The notes beneath the pieces are model-generated. The model was not told the DNA's origin, searched no databases, and was given only the letters and a program-made list of their open reading frames with translations. Below are positions 35,013 to 43,889 of a DNA stretch of 64,000 nt, one piece after another. Every line of letters begins with the position of its first letter. Position 1 is the stretch's first letter. The position numbers and the translations under genes are program-made. Origin of the DNA: Rhizobium leguminosarum (GTDB lineage: Bacteria > Pseudomonadota > Alphaproteobacteria > Rhizobiales > Rhizobiaceae); the NCBI RefSeq assembly GCF_001679785.1, contig NZ_CP016286.1, positions 4,660,501 through 4,724,500 of the forward strand, in the 5' to 3' direction.

Positions 35013-36334
35013 TTGGCCCGCGGCTTGACGAGCATCGCCAGGAAGAAGCCGCGAAAGAGCAGGAAGGCGTTCATCGCCAGCCACAGGCCGTGATTGCCGA
35101 AGAGCGGCACGAAGACCGCGAGCATCAGGAGATAACCAGCGAAGGATATCAGCATCCGGTTGCGCATGTCGGCCGACCACGTCGCGCCGATGAAGACCCC
35201 GTCCATCAGGAAGGCGAGTGCGCCGGTCAGTCCGGTGATCGCTGCCCAGGGCAGATAGGTTTCGGCCGCCTGCCGAACCTCTGGTGAAGTCGTCAGCACC
35301 GAGATCAGCCAGGGGCCGGCGAGGAAGAAGAAGGCCGAGCCGAGCGCCGCCAGCCCGAAGGACCAGAAGATCGTCAGCTTCAGCCCGCGGTCGAAAGCCG
35401 GCCGGTAGCGCGCGCCGATTGCCCGGCCGATGATCTGTTCGGCGGCATTGGCAAGCCCGTCGAGATAATAGCCTGACAGCAGGAAGAAATTCATCACCAC
35501 GGCATTCGCGGCAAGCGTCACTGCGCCGAAGCTGGTGCCGATCCGCGTCATGATGGTGAAGGCGCCGATCAGCACGAAGGTGCGGATCAGGATGTCGCGA
35601 TTGAGCGCGAAAAGCTCAGCCAGCCGGTGCCGGGAAAAGACCTCGGACCATGTCGGCCGGGCTGCTTTACCGAAGCCACGCAGCACGATGACAAGCCCGG
35701 CGAGCGTGCCGGCCGTTTCGCCGGCCATCGTTCCCCAGGCGACCCCCGCTACGCCCCAATCGAGCGTCAGGCCGAGATAGATGGAAAGCAGGATGTTGAT
35801 GCCGTTGATGATCGCCTGCAGCAGCAGTCCGATCTTGCCCTGTCCGCGCCCGAGCACGAAGCCGAGGATGGCATAATTTGCCAGTGCCGCGGGTGCTGCC
35901 AGCATGCGGATCGAGAAATAGGTGCTGGTCGCCTCGGCGATCGCGCCTTCCGCCCCCATCAGCCTCAACCCCGCCGCCATCAGCAGCGGCGAAAGACAGA
36001 GCAGCGCCAACCCGCAGCCGAGCGCCGAAATCATCGCTCGGGAAAAGACGGCCTGCTGCTCGTGCTGGTCGTGACGGCCATAGGCCTGCGCCGTCAGCCC
36101 GGTCGTCGAGGCACGCAGGAAGTTGAAGCTGCCGAGGATCAGATCGAAGAGCATCGCGCCGATCGCCAGCCCGGCCAGCGCTTCGGCATTGCCCATGCGG
36201 CCGACGACGGCGGTGTTCGTCAGCCCGAGCAGCGGCGTCGTCATGAAGCCGAGCGTCATCGGAATGGCGATCGACAGCACCATCAGGTGCGTCACGTCGA
36301 ATGCAAGCGCGTTGTGATTGCTGCGTGTATCCAT
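34988..36334 (-). CDS. MATE family multidrug efflux transporter
   Basis: A 448-residue inner-membrane protein with about twelve TM helices in two homologous halves. MATE hallmarks are IPMTLGFMTTPLLGLTNTAV at the start and GLTDGVFIGA-like text in the second half (FLMDGVFIGATWSADMRN). It exports cationic drugs or natural products by Na+ or H+ antiport. Convergent with pyrD, overlapping 25 bp. Confidence 0.92.
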   Translation of the reverse strand: MDTRSNHNALAFDVTHLMVLSIAIPMTLGFMTTPLLGLTNTAVVGRMGNAEALAGLAIGAMLFDLILGSFNFLRASTTGLTAQAYGRHDQHEQQAVFSRAMISALGCGLALLCLSPLLMAAGLRLMGAEGAIAEATSTYFSIRMLAAPAALANYAILGFVLGRGQGKIGLLLQAIINGINILLSIYLGLTLDWGVAGVAWGTMAGETAGTLAGLVIVLRGFGKAARPTWSEVFSRHRLAELFALNRDILIRTFVLIGAFTIMTRIGTSFGAVTLAANAVVMNFFLLSGYYLDGLANAAEQIIGRAIGARYRPAFDRGLKLTIFWSFGLAALGSAFFFLAGPWLISVLTTSPEVRQAAETYLPWAAITGLTGALAFLMDGVFIGATWSADMRNRMLISFAGYLLMLAVFVPLFGNHGLWLAMNAFLLFRGFFLAMLVKPRANQTFRAAQ

Positions 36335-36419
36335 GCCGGCCTCGTCGCGGCAGCGCCACGCGTCGTTTCAGACGCGCAAAAGACGCTGCATCACTTGAAC
36401 TGCTGCAGGCGGAATCACC

Positions 36420-36917
36420 TCAGCTGGAAAGCACCATGGCCCAATAGGGCAGGTTCCTGGAAGATGTATTATGGGCGACGGCAACGCCAAGGCCGCCATA
36501 ACGACCGAGCATGTTTTCCAGGTGATGCGGCGAGTTGATCCAGGCCGTCACCACGGCATCGACGCTCTGCTGGCCGGAGGCGATGTTTTCCGCCGCCGGC
36601 AGCCGCACACCGCTCGCCTTGACCCGCGCGCCAAAACTGTCGGTCATGCCCATGAGATGCGCCATCTTGCCGGCGCTCGCCATGCGTTTCGCCTGGAACA
36701 GGGCGGCAGTACTCGCCGCCGGATCGACGGCAAGCGGCGGCAGCCCGTTTTTGGCCCTGAGTTGGTTGACGAGCGGCAGCACGCTCGCCGTCTCGTCTTC
36801 GCCCTCCGACGGCGTGCCGGCCATCCGCGGGGTCGTGGTGCAGCCGGCGATGCCGGCGGCGAGCGCAAGTCCGGAAAGGCGCAGCAGGCCGCGCCTGGAA
36901 AGATCGATGGATGTCAT
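36420..36917 (-). CDS. CAP/SCP-domain lipoprotein
   Basis: A 165-residue protein. The N-terminus combines a twin-arginine-like motif (SRRGLLRL) with a lipobox ending GIAGC, so it may be a Tat-exported lipoprotein. The mature part is a short bacterial CAP domain (VNQLRAKNGLPPLAVDP, KMAHLMGM, AWINSPHHLENML). Family members are extracytoplasmic; bacterial function is poorly known. It ends the small DUF6460-CAP unit. Confidence 0.85.
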   Translation of the reverse strand: MTSIDLSRRGLLRLSGLALAAGIAGCTTTPRMAGTPSEGEDETASVLPLVNQLRAKNGLPPLAVDPAASTAALFQAKRMASAGKMAHLMGMTDSFGARVKASGVRLPAAENIASGQQSVDAVVTAWINSPHHLENMLGRYGGLGVAVAHNTSSRNLPYWAMVLSS

Positions 36918-36918
36918 G

Positions 36919-37185
36919 TTACCGGCGGTAGCTGAAAAGACGAAGAATGATGAAGAGCGGGATGACGATCGTCGCGCCGAGGATCAGATAGTCGCCGACG
37001 CGCCCGAGGGCCGAGAAGCCGCGGTACCAGATCTCCAGGATGAAATCGCGTATGCCGTAGATGATGCCCCACGGCGTCAGGCCGAAGACGGTCATGACGA
37101 AACCGACGATCAGCGACACCACGATAAGCTTTATCAATGTGCGGCCGATTGAATCGCCGAGGAACCTGTTCGCCTGATCGGACAT
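36919..37185 (-). CDS. DUF6460 small membrane protein
   Basis: An 88-residue protein, start at 37185 (MSDQANRFLGDSIGRTL) preceded by CAGGAGATGG. Two hydrophobic segments (about 19-38 and 63-83) flank GIIYGIRDFILEIWYRG. This matches DUF6460, restricted to alphaproteobacteria. It lies 1 bp upstream of the CAP gene and is probably co-transcribed. Confidence 0.8.
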   Translation of the reverse strand: MSDQANRFLGDSIGRTLIKLIVVSLIVGFVMTVFGLTPWGIIYGIRDFILEIWYRGFSALGRVGDYLILGATIVIPLFIILRLFSYRR

Positions 37186-37310
37186 AAGCCATCTCCTGTT
37201 TGCCCTTGGAATAAGGTCGCGGCGCGACGCCCGCAAGCCCTTTCCGGAATTGGCCGCTTCGCCTCTGAAATAGGACTTGAGTTTTTTTGTGGCCGCCGCC
37301 AGATGCGGGC

Positions 37311-37361
37311 CGACGCATGTCGCGCAAAAGTGTGCAGCGGTTTTGCGGCAACGACATGCGT
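37311..37361. repeat. Palindromic repeat, family A copy 1
   Basis: Arms GACGCATGTCG and CGACATGCGT enclose CGCAAAAGTGTG and CGGTTTTGCG, which pair with each other. Similar copies occur at 39171-39218 and 62946-62997. Confidence 0.75.
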
Positions 37362-37387
37362 AAAAGAGAGAGTTGATAGGTCAATTC

Positions 37388-38320
37388 ATGCAGCCCCACC
37401 AGCTTTCCTCCGGCGACGTCATTGCCGACCGCCGCGCCGACTACGCCAGGATGCTCGAAGAAGGCGGTGAGCCGGAAGCGGCCGCCGAGCTGATGGAGCA
37501 GGCTCTCGAGCTCGTGCCTGGCTGGGCCGCCGGCTGGTATCGCCTCGCCACCTACCTGGAAAAGGCGGGCAGGGCGGATGCCGCGATCGAGGCCTATCGC
37601 AAGACGCTTGCCCTCGATCCGGAAGACATTTTCGGCGCAACCCTCAAGCTCGCCCTTCTTGGCGACGCGGCCATGCCCGACCGGCCGCCGAGCCGCTATG
37701 TCGAGCGCCTCTTCGACGACTATGCCGACCGTTTCGAATCAGCACTTGTCGAAAAGCTCGACTACAGCGTCCCGCAGAAGCTTGCAGTGCTCATCGCCTC
37801 CACCGGCAGGCGCTACGAACGCGCCGTCGATCTCGGCTGCGGCACCGGCCTGCTCGGCCCTGAGATCCGTGCCAATGTCGGTTACCTCGAAGGCTTCGAC
37901 CTCTCGCAGAACATGCTGGCGAAAGCTGCCGAGAAACGGATCTATGACAGTCTCGTTCAGGCCGATCTCTCGCTCACACCCGATCTCTCCGGCCTCTTTG
38001 CCGATGCAGCGCGCCATCGCGCCGACCTGGTGACGGCAGCCGACGTACTGATGTATCTCGGCAATCTCGAGAGTGTCTTTGCCATCGTCGGAGAACTCGC
38101 TGCATCAGGCGCCGACATCGCCTTTTCCGTCGAGGATGCCGGTGACGGCGAGGGCTTCCATCTCGCCCCGTCGCTGCGTTATGCCCATTCGGAAACCTAT
38201 GTCAGGATGCTTCTTGCCCGTCACGGGCTGGAAATCCTGAAGACCGTCAAATCGGTCATTCGCAAAGATGGCGGAAAACCGGTTTCCGGCATTCTGTTCC
38301 TTACGCAAAAACCCGCGTGA
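37388..38320 (+). CDS. TPR-methyltransferase fusion protein
   Basis: A 310-residue protein from ATG 37388 (a TTG 15 bases upstream is in frame but less likely). The N-terminal ~90 residues hold about two TPR units (RRADYARMLEEGGEPEAAAE, then PGWAAGWYRLATYLEKAGRA). Next comes a class I SAM methyltransferase with motif I AVDLGCGTGLLGPEIR, acidic motif FDLSQNMLAKA and VTAADVLMYLG. Substrate unknown; proteins of this architecture are common in rhizobia. Confidence 0.88.
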   Translation: MQPHQLSSGDVIADRRADYARMLEEGGEPEAAAELMEQALELVPGWAAGWYRLATYLEKAGRADAAIEAYRKTLALDPEDIFGATLKLALLGDAAMPDRPPSRYVERLFDDYADRFESALVEKLDYSVPQKLAVLIASTGRRYERAVDLGCGTGLLGPEIRANVGYLEGFDLSQNMLAKAAEKRIYDSLVQADLSLTPDLSGLFADAARHRADLVTAADVLMYLGNLESVFAIVGELAASGADIAFSVEDAGDGEGFHLAPSLRYAHSETYVRMLLARHGLEILKTVKSVIRKDGGKPVSGILFLTQKPA

Positions 38321-38417
38321 GCGAACATTTCTTGCGATGTTCTTATAGGTCAGTATTGCTTACCTATTTCGCTTGATCGGAAGACGGAAAAACCCGATAC
38401 TGCACCACATCGGCAGA

Positions 38418-38452
38418 GAGCCCGGCAATATTACGCCGAGGCGCTCGGGCTC
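38418..38452 (+). terminator. Terminator-like hairpin after the methyltransferase
   Basis: Seven-bp stem GAGCCCG / CGGGCTC with a 21-nt loop, followed by CTTTC. It lies 98 bp after the stop and 79 bp before the YitT gene. Confidence 0.4.
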
Positions 38453-38530
38453 CTTTCATGATCCAAAATTCCGCCGCGCCGGGTTTTCCCAAGCGCGTTC
38501 TTGAACTCGTCTGCCGTGGAGACTGGCGAC

Positions 38531-39166
38531 ATGACACAGCTCATCAATGCCCTTGGCTTCTGGAATACGACTGCGACGCGCCACACCCCGATCGAAGACG
38601 TGCAGGGCATATTCTCCGGCAGCCTCGTTGCCGCTCTCGGCCTCTATGTGCTCGCCAGCGCCGGCCTTCTGACCGGCAGCACGGCCGGCGTGGCCTTTCT
38701 CCTGCATTATGCCTTCGGCGCCAATTTCGGTCTCGCCTTCTTCCTGCTCAACCTGCCGTTCTTCTATCTCTCCTGGAAGCGACTCGGCATGGCCTTCACC
38801 ATCAAGACCTTCATCGCCATCGGCCTGACGTCGGTGCTTGCCGATGTGCAGTCGCGCTTCTTGTCCATTTCAAGCATTCATCCGGCCTGGGCAGCACTTC
38901 TCGGCGGCCTGCTGCTCGGCTTCGGCCTGCTGGCGCTCTATCGCCACCGTGCCAGCCTCGGCGGTGTCGGCATTCTCGGCATCTATCTGCAGGAGCGTTT
39001 CGGCATCCGCGCCGGCCTCGTCCAGCTCGCCATCGACATGTGCGTGCTCGCCGCCGCCTTCTTCGTCACCACGCCGCCTGTCGTCTTCTATTCGGTGCTC
39101 GGCGCCGTCGTCCTCAATCTCTTCGTCGCCATCAATCACCGCGCTGATCGCTACATCGCGCTTTAG
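38531..39166 (+). CDS. YitT family membrane protein (copy 1)
   Basis: A 211-residue protein, start at 38531 after GGAGACTGGCGAC. Five or six TM helices, with the YitT-type ASAGLLTGSTAGVAFLLHYA, LAFFLLNLPFFYLSWKRLG and FTIKTFIAI segments. It lacks the usual C-terminal DUF2179 domain. Function in rhizobia is unknown; family members are thought to be transporters. A close paralog lies at 40675-41307, with conserved ends (ALYRHRASLGGVGIL, INHRADRYIAL). Confidence 0.88.
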   Translation: MTQLINALGFWNTTATRHTPIEDVQGIFSGSLVAALGLYVLASAGLLTGSTAGVAFLLHYAFGANFGLAFFLLNLPFFYLSWKRLGMAFTIKTFIAIGLTSVLADVQSRFLSISSIHPAWAALLGGLLLGFGLLALYRHRASLGGVGILGIYLQERFGIRAGLVQLAIDMCVLAAAFFVTTPPVVFYSVLGAVVLNLFVAINHRADRYIAL

Positions 39167-39170
39167 TTTT

Positions 39171-39218
39171 ATGCATGTCGTTATCGCAAAACCGCCGCAC
39201 ACTTTTGCGCGACATGCT
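39171..39218. repeat. Palindromic repeat, family A copy 2
   Basis: Starts GCATGTCGTTATCGCAAAAC and ends TTTTGCGCGACATGC. It is an inverted, slightly diverged copy of the 37311 element, 5 bp after the first YitT stop. Confidence 0.75.
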
Positions 39219-39319
39219 CTAACGTTACAAAACGGTAAGTCATTCTAAACAAAACGTAACTTGCCTGTGATCGGTCGCGGCGCGAAACTCATCTCGCGCC
39301 GGATTTGATGAGGTGAACT

Positions 39320-39487
39320 ATGTCAGATTTGGAAAAACTTGTGAGACGCCGTATGCAGGAAGAATACGCCAAGGGCGCTTCCGCAGAAGAAATTTCGAAA
39401 GTCGTCCGCGACCTATTCAACAGCATCGACCTCTCGGGCAATCGGTTTGACGCCGTTGCCGTACGGGCCACCAGGGATCACGAGTGA
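39320..39487 (+). CDS. Small 55-aa hypothetical protein
   Basis: A short gene with a strong Shine-Dalgarno (GAGGTGAACT) and a perfect terminator 12 bp downstream. The protein (MSDLEKLVRRRMQEEYAKGA, then SAEEISKVVRDLFNSIDL) is charged and helical with a regular heptad-like pattern. No known family. The terminator and ribosome site argue that it is a real expressed small gene. Confidence 0.7.
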   Translation: MSDLEKLVRRRMQEEYAKGASAEEISKVVRDLFNSIDLSGNRFDAVAVRATRDHE

Positions 39488-39498
39488 CCCGATATTCG

Positions 39499-39523
39499 AC
39501 CGACCCGAGATTTTCGGGTCGGT
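39499..39523 (+). terminator. Intrinsic terminator after the 55-aa gene
   Basis: Perfect 10-bp stem ACCGACCCGA / TCGGGTCGGT with a 5-nt loop (GATTT), 12 bp after the stop. The following T tract is short (TGCC), but the stem is stable. Confidence 0.65.
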
Positions 39524-39556
39524 TGCCAGGATGAATTCCCTGCAAGCGGATTTCGA

Positions 39557-40018
39557 TTAGGCTGCCTTTTGCGCCGCATCGAGCGGATGCTGTGAGCGGA
39601 AGCCGACGGCAAGCCGGTTCCAGATGTTGATGGCGCCGATTGCCACCGTGATCTTCGTCATTTCTTCCTCGGAAAAATGCGCCTTCAGCGTCTCGTAGTC
39701 GGCATCCGGCGCGCCTGTCTTGGCGATATTGGTCACGGAATCCACCCAGCCGAGCAGCGCCCGTTCGCGGGCGTCATAGACCGGCGATTCCCGCCAGACG
39801 CACATCAGGTTGATCCATTGTTCGGAAAGCCCATCGTGGCGGGCTTCCTTCACATGCATGTCGACGCAATAGGCACAGCCGTTGATCTGCGAAGCGCGCA
39901 GCTTGATCAGGTGGATGAAGCGGCGCTCCAGCCCGGAGGACTGGACATATTGCTCGAGCGCGGCGACCGCCTTGTAGGCATCGGGAGCGGCTTTGGCGAA
40001 GTTGAAACGTGGTTGCAT
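39557..40018 (-). CDS. Carboxymuconolactone decarboxylase / AhpD-like family protein
   Basis: A 153-residue protein, start at 40018 after GGAGAAAG. The CMD/AhpD motif CAYCVDMHVKEARHDGLSEQ (C-x-x-C plus His) gives peroxidase-type activity in AhpD relatives. It lies 23 bp downstream of an Rrf2 regulator gene on the same strand, a common arrangement in which the redox regulator controls its neighbour. Confidence 0.9.
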   Translation of the reverse strand: MQPRFNFAKAAPDAYKAVAALEQYVQSSGLERRFIHLIKLRASQINGCAYCVDMHVKEARHDGLSEQWINLMCVWRESPVYDARERALLGWVDSVTNIAKTGAPDADYETLKAHFSEEEMTKITVAIGAINIWNRLAVGFRSQHPLDAAQKAA

Positions 40019-40041
40019 GCTCTTTCTCCTTTGTTGGTGGC

Positions 40042-40542
40042 TCAACGAGCCGTCTTGCGTTCATGGATTTCAAGGAAGGCGCAGCCTCTAGCTGCGATCG
40101 ATCCGTCGTCGACGGCGGCAAGTTCGATGCCGAGATCGGCAATGCTCGTCTTGGCGAGTTCGGCGCGATAGACCCGTTCGGCTTTCAGCATCGCCGCGTT
40201 GATGGTGCAGGGCTGGGCGAACAAGCGATCGGACACCGGGTTCGGTCCGCGCTGGCGGATTTCAGCGCAGCGGAACGCCGGTGCAGACCCCTCGACCGCG
40301 AGCACGATGTCGAGCAGCGAAATCTCCTTCGGCGCTTTTGCCAACCGATATCCGCCCTTCGGCCCCGGTACGGTATCGAGGATGCCGGCGCCCGACAGCG
40401 CCTGCAGATGCTTCAGCAGATAGCTTGTCGAGACGCCGTGGAATTCTGCCAGCGCGGCGGCCGAAAGCACGCTGCCTTCGGAGAGGCCGGAAAGCATCGC
40501 AACGCTGTGAATGGCCTGCTCGACCCCATCGCCCATCTTCAT
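40042..40542 (-). CDS. Rrf2 family transcriptional regulator
   Basis: A 166-residue winged-helix regulator, start at 40542 after GAGGAGG. The HTH and wing are SAAALAEFHGVSTSYLLKHL and TVPGPKGGYRLAKAPKEISL. Two cysteines, one in FRCAEI and one in AQPCTIN, are spaced like the cluster or thiol region of Rrf2/NsrR proteins, though the third cysteine of Fe-S types is not evident. First gene of an operon with the AhpD-like protein. Confidence 0.92.
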   Translation of the reverse strand: MKMGDGVEQAIHSVAMLSGLSEGSVLSAAALAEFHGVSTSYLLKHLQALSGAGILDTVPGPKGGYRLAKAPKEISLLDIVLAVEGSAPAFRCAEIRQRGPNPVSDRLFAQPCTINAAMLKAERVYRAELAKTSIADLGIELAAVDDGSIAARGCAFLEIHERKTAR

Positions 40543-40674
40543 GCACTCGGCCTCCTCAATTCGTGGATAAAAAATATCCACGATTATGCCGGCTGTCAAG
40601 AGGTGTCCTCGCTGCTGCCACTTGCCTTTATCCTGACCGCGGCTAGAAGACGGAAACGCCGACAGGGGAACAAC

Positions 40675-41307
40675 ATGGCATCCAACGCTTTCGTAGGCCT
40701 TCTGAATTCCAGCGCCGAGCGTCACTCGCTCTTCGACGACGCCCAGGGCATCGTCGCCGGCAGCATGCTCGCCGTGCTCGGCGTAACGCTTCTCTCCGGC
40801 GCGGGGCTGCTTGCCGGCGGCACGGCGGGCCTTGCCTTCCTCGCCCATTATGCGACGGGCTTCAGCTTCGGCCTCTGCTTCTTTGCCGTGAACCTGCCCT
40901 TCTATTATCTCGCCTTCCGCCGCTTGGGCGCCGCCTTTACCATCAAGACCTTCGCCGCCATCGCGCTCACCTCGGTCCTGTCGGAATTCGTCTCGGGCTT
41001 CATCAGCATGGCGCATGTCGATCCTATCGCCGGTGCGCTCTTCGGCGGCCTCGTCATCGGCGCCGGCATGCTGGCGCTCTTCCGCCACCGCGCCAGCCTC
41101 GGCGGCATCGGCATTCTCGCCCTCTATATCCAGGATCGCTTCGGCTGGCGCGCCGGCTTCGTCCAGCTCGGCTTCGACGGCATCATCCTGGCGCTCTCCT
41201 TCTTCGTCGCAAGCCCCTTCATCATCGCCTGCTCGGTGCTCGGTGCGATCGTTCTCAACCTCACGATCGCCATCAACCACCGCAAGGACCGCTATATCGC
41301 CATGTAA
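40675..41307 (+). CDS. YitT family membrane protein (copy 2)
   Basis: A 210-residue paralog of the 38531-39166 protein, start at 40675 after AGGGGAACAAC. Same helix layout and shared motifs (AGLLAGGTAGLAFLAHYA, NLPFYYLAFRRLG, FTIKTFAAIALTSVLSE, INHRKDRYIAM). Divergent from the Rrf2-AhpD operon. Confidence 0.88.
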   Translation: MASNAFVGLLNSSAERHSLFDDAQGIVAGSMLAVLGVTLLSGAGLLAGGTAGLAFLAHYATGFSFGLCFFAVNLPFYYLAFRRLGAAFTIKTFAAIALTSVLSEFVSGFISMAHVDPIAGALFGGLVIGAGMLALFRHRASLGGIGILALYIQDRFGWRAGFVQLGFDGIILALSFFVASPFIIACSVLGAIVLNLTIAINHRKDRYIAM

Positions 41308-41354
41308 AGGCTCGCGGCTCTTCTTTTTCCCCTGCATTTCACTACCTTCCAGGC

Positions 41355-43865
41355 GTGGACCAGATCGATTCCGAAGCCCGTACCCTGCTGCCTGCCGCCT
41401 TTACCCGCTGGTTTGCGGAAAAGGGCTGGCGACCGCGCGCCCATCAGCTGGAGCTGCTTGCCCGCGCCGAGGCCGGCGAAAGTACGCTGCTGATTGCGCC
41501 GACCGGTGCCGGCAAGACGCTCGCCGGTTTCCTGCCCTCGCTCACCGATCTCACCCGCCGCGGCAAGATCCCGCCCGGCTCCGTCTTCACCGGCATCCAC
41601 ACGCTCTATGTCTCGCCGCTGAAGGCGCTGGCCATCGATATCGAGCGCAATCTGATGAAGCCGGTCGAGGAGATGGGCCTGCCCGTCACCGTCGAAAACC
41701 GCACCGGCGATACGCCGAACGCCAAGCGCCAGCGCCAGAAGCTCAACCCGCCGGATATTCTGCTGACGACGCCGGAACAGGTCGCCCTGCTTCTGGCAAA
41801 CCGGGAGGCCGAGCGGTTCTTCAAGGACCTGAAATATATCGTCCTCGACGAGCTGCATTCGCTGGTCACCTCCAAGCGCGGCCATATGCTTTCGCTCGGC
41901 CTAGCGCGTCTCCGCCGCCTTGCCCCCGGCCTCAAGACCATCGGCCTGTCGGCCACCGTCGCCGAACCCATGGATCTGCAGAAATGGCTGGTCGGCCAGC
42001 AAGAGGGTAGCGAACATCATGCCGGCCTCGTTGTCGTCGAAGGCGGCGCCAAACCCGATATCTCGATCCTGTCGACCGAAGAGCGCATTCCCTGGTCCGG
42101 CCATTCCGCCCGGTATGCCATTCCCGACGTGTACCGCCAGCTTGTCGAACACCGCACGACACTGCTCTTCGTCAACACCCGCAGCCAGGCGGAAATGCTT
42201 TTCCAGGCGCTCTGGACGATCAATGACGACAACCTGCCGATCGCGCTCCATCACGGCTCGCTTGATGTCGCCCAGCGCCGCAAGGTCGAGGCGGCGATGG
42301 CCGAAAACCGGCTGCGCGCCGTCGTCGCCACCTCCACCCTCGATCTCGGCATCGACTGGGGCGATGTCGATCTCGTCATCCATGTCGGCGCGCCGAAGGG
42401 CGCCTCGCGTCTTGCCCAGCGCATCGGCCGCGCCAACCATCGCATGGACGAGCCCTCGAAGGCGATCCTCGTACCGGCCAACCGTTTCGAGGTCATGGAG
42501 TGCCAGGCCGCCCTCGACGCCAATTATATCGGGGCGCAGGACACCCCGCCGGTCGGCCGCGGCGCGCTCGACGTGCTCGCCCAGCATGTGCTCGGCATGG
42601 CCTGCGCCGAACCTTTCGACATGCTGGAGCTCTATGATGAAATCATCAGCGCCTCGCCCTATGCCGATCTGAGCTGGGAGACCTTCGAGCGCATCGTCGA
42701 TTTCGTTGCGACCGGCGGTTATGCGCTCCGCACCTATGAGCGCTACGCCCGTATCCGCAAGACCGCGGAAGGTCGCTGGCGCGTCTCCAATCCGGCTGTC
42801 GCCCAGCAATACCGTCTCAACCTCGGCACCATCGTCGAAAGCCCGATGCTGAATATCCGCATGGTCAAGCGCGGCGAGGGCGGCAGGATCGGCCGCGGCG
42901 GCGCCACGTTGGGAAAGGTCGAGGAATATTTCCTCGAGCAGTTGTCGCCGGGCGATACCTTCGTCTTCTCCGGCAAGGTGTTGCGCTTCGAGGGCATCCG
43001 CGAAAATGAGTGCCTGGCGTCGCAGGCCTTTTCGCTCGATCCGAAGATCCCCTCCTATAATGGCGGCAAGTTTCCGCTGTCGACCTATCTCGCCGAGCAG
43101 GTGCGGGCGATGATCGCCGATCCCGATCGCTGGCGCCACCTGCCGGATCAGGTGCGCGACTGGCTGTCGCTGCAGGACGACAAGTCGATGCTGCCGAAGC
43201 GCGACGAGTTCCTGATCGAAACCTTCCCGCGCGGCAGCCGCGCCTATATGGTCGCTTATCCCTTCGAAGGCCGTCTCGCCCACCAGACGCTCGGCATGCT
43301 GCTGACCCGCCGGCTAGAGCGGACAGGTGCCAAGCCCCTCGGTTTCGTCGCCACCGATTATTCGCTGGCCATCTGGGGCCTCGAGGATATGGGACTGATG
43401 ATCCGCAATGGCCGGCTCAATCTCTCCGACCTCTTCGACGAGGACATGCTCGGCGACGATCTCGAAGCCTGGCTGGATGAATCCTTCCTGTTGAAGCGCA
43501 CCTTCCGCAATTGCGCCGTGATTGCAGGCTTGATCGAACGCCGCCATCCGGGCAAGGAAAAGAGCGGCCGCCAGATCACCGTCTCCGCCGATTTGATTTA
43601 TGACGTGCTGCGCAGCCACGAGCCGGATCACATCCTCTTGCAGGCGACGCGGCAGGATGCGGCGACGGGGCTTTTGGATATTGGCCGTCTTGGCGATATG
43701 CTGCGGCGAATCAGGGGCCACATCACCCACCGCGCTCTCGACCATATTTCCCCGCTCGCCGTGCCGGTGATGCTGGAAATCGGACGCGAGGCGGTGCCGG
43801 GCGAGGCCCATGATGCACTGTTGGCCGAGGCGGCGGACGATCTGATCGCCGAAGCTCTGGCATGA
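41355..43865 (+). CDS. Ligase-associated DEXH-box helicase (Lhr-like)
   Basis: An 836-residue SF2 helicase from a GTG at 41355. Motif I APTGAGKT (residues 48-55), DEXH motif in VLDELHSL, SAT motif GLSATV and motif VI QRIGRANHR, followed by the Lhr-type winged-helix/beta region. It belongs to the ligase-associated DNA damage response family, usually encoded with a LigD-type ligase, an exonuclease and PdeM. Here only pdeM is adjacent. It acts in cytoplasmic DNA repair. Confidence 0.92.
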   Translation: MDQIDSEARTLLPAAFTRWFAEKGWRPRAHQLELLARAEAGESTLLIAPTGAGKTLAGFLPSLTDLTRRGKIPPGSVFTGIHTLYVSPLKALAIDIERNLMKPVEEMGLPVTVENRTGDTPNAKRQRQKLNPPDILLTTPEQVALLLANREAERFFKDLKYIVLDELHSLVTSKRGHMLSLGLARLRRLAPGLKTIGLSATVAEPMDLQKWLVGQQEGSEHHAGLVVVEGGAKPDISILSTEERIPWSGHSARYAIPDVYRQLVEHRTTLLFVNTRSQAEMLFQALWTINDDNLPIALHHGSLDVAQRRKVEAAMAENRLRAVVATSTLDLGIDWGDVDLVIHVGAPKGASRLAQRIGRANHRMDEPSKAILVPANRFEVMECQAALDANYIGAQDTPPVGRGALDVLAQHVLGMACAEPFDMLELYDEIISASPYADLSWETFERIVDFVATGGYALRTYERYARIRKTAEGRWRVSNPAVAQQYRLNLGTIVESPMLNIRMVKRGEGGRIGRGGATLGKVEEYFLEQLSPGDTFVFSGKVLRFEGIRENECLASQAFSLDPKIPSYNGGKFPLSTYLAEQVRAMIADPDRWRHLPDQVRDWLSLQDDKSMLPKRDEFLIETFPRGSRAYMVAYPFEGRLAHQTLGMLLTRRLERTGAKPLGFVATDYSLAIWGLEDMGLMIRNGRLNLSDLFDEDMLGDDLEAWLDESFLLKRTFRNCAVIAGLIERRHPGKEKSGRQITVSADLIYDVLRSHEPDHILLQATRQDAATGLLDIGRLGDMLRRIRGHITHRALDHISPLAVPVMLEIGREAVPGEAHDALLAEAADDLIAEALA

Positions 43866-43889
43866 TGACGACTAGGAAAAACGACTGTG

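Noticed and set aside
40042..41337. 431-codon minus-strand ORF and the 432-codon plus-strand ORF over the Rrf2/YitT region
   Set aside because: Each merges a real gene (Rrf2 from 40542; YitT from 40675) with antisense readthrough of the other; the shorter starts have ribosome sites.
41901..43283. 460-codon minus-strand ORF inside the helicase gene
   Set aside because: Antisense shadow; the helicase frame carries all SF2 motifs.
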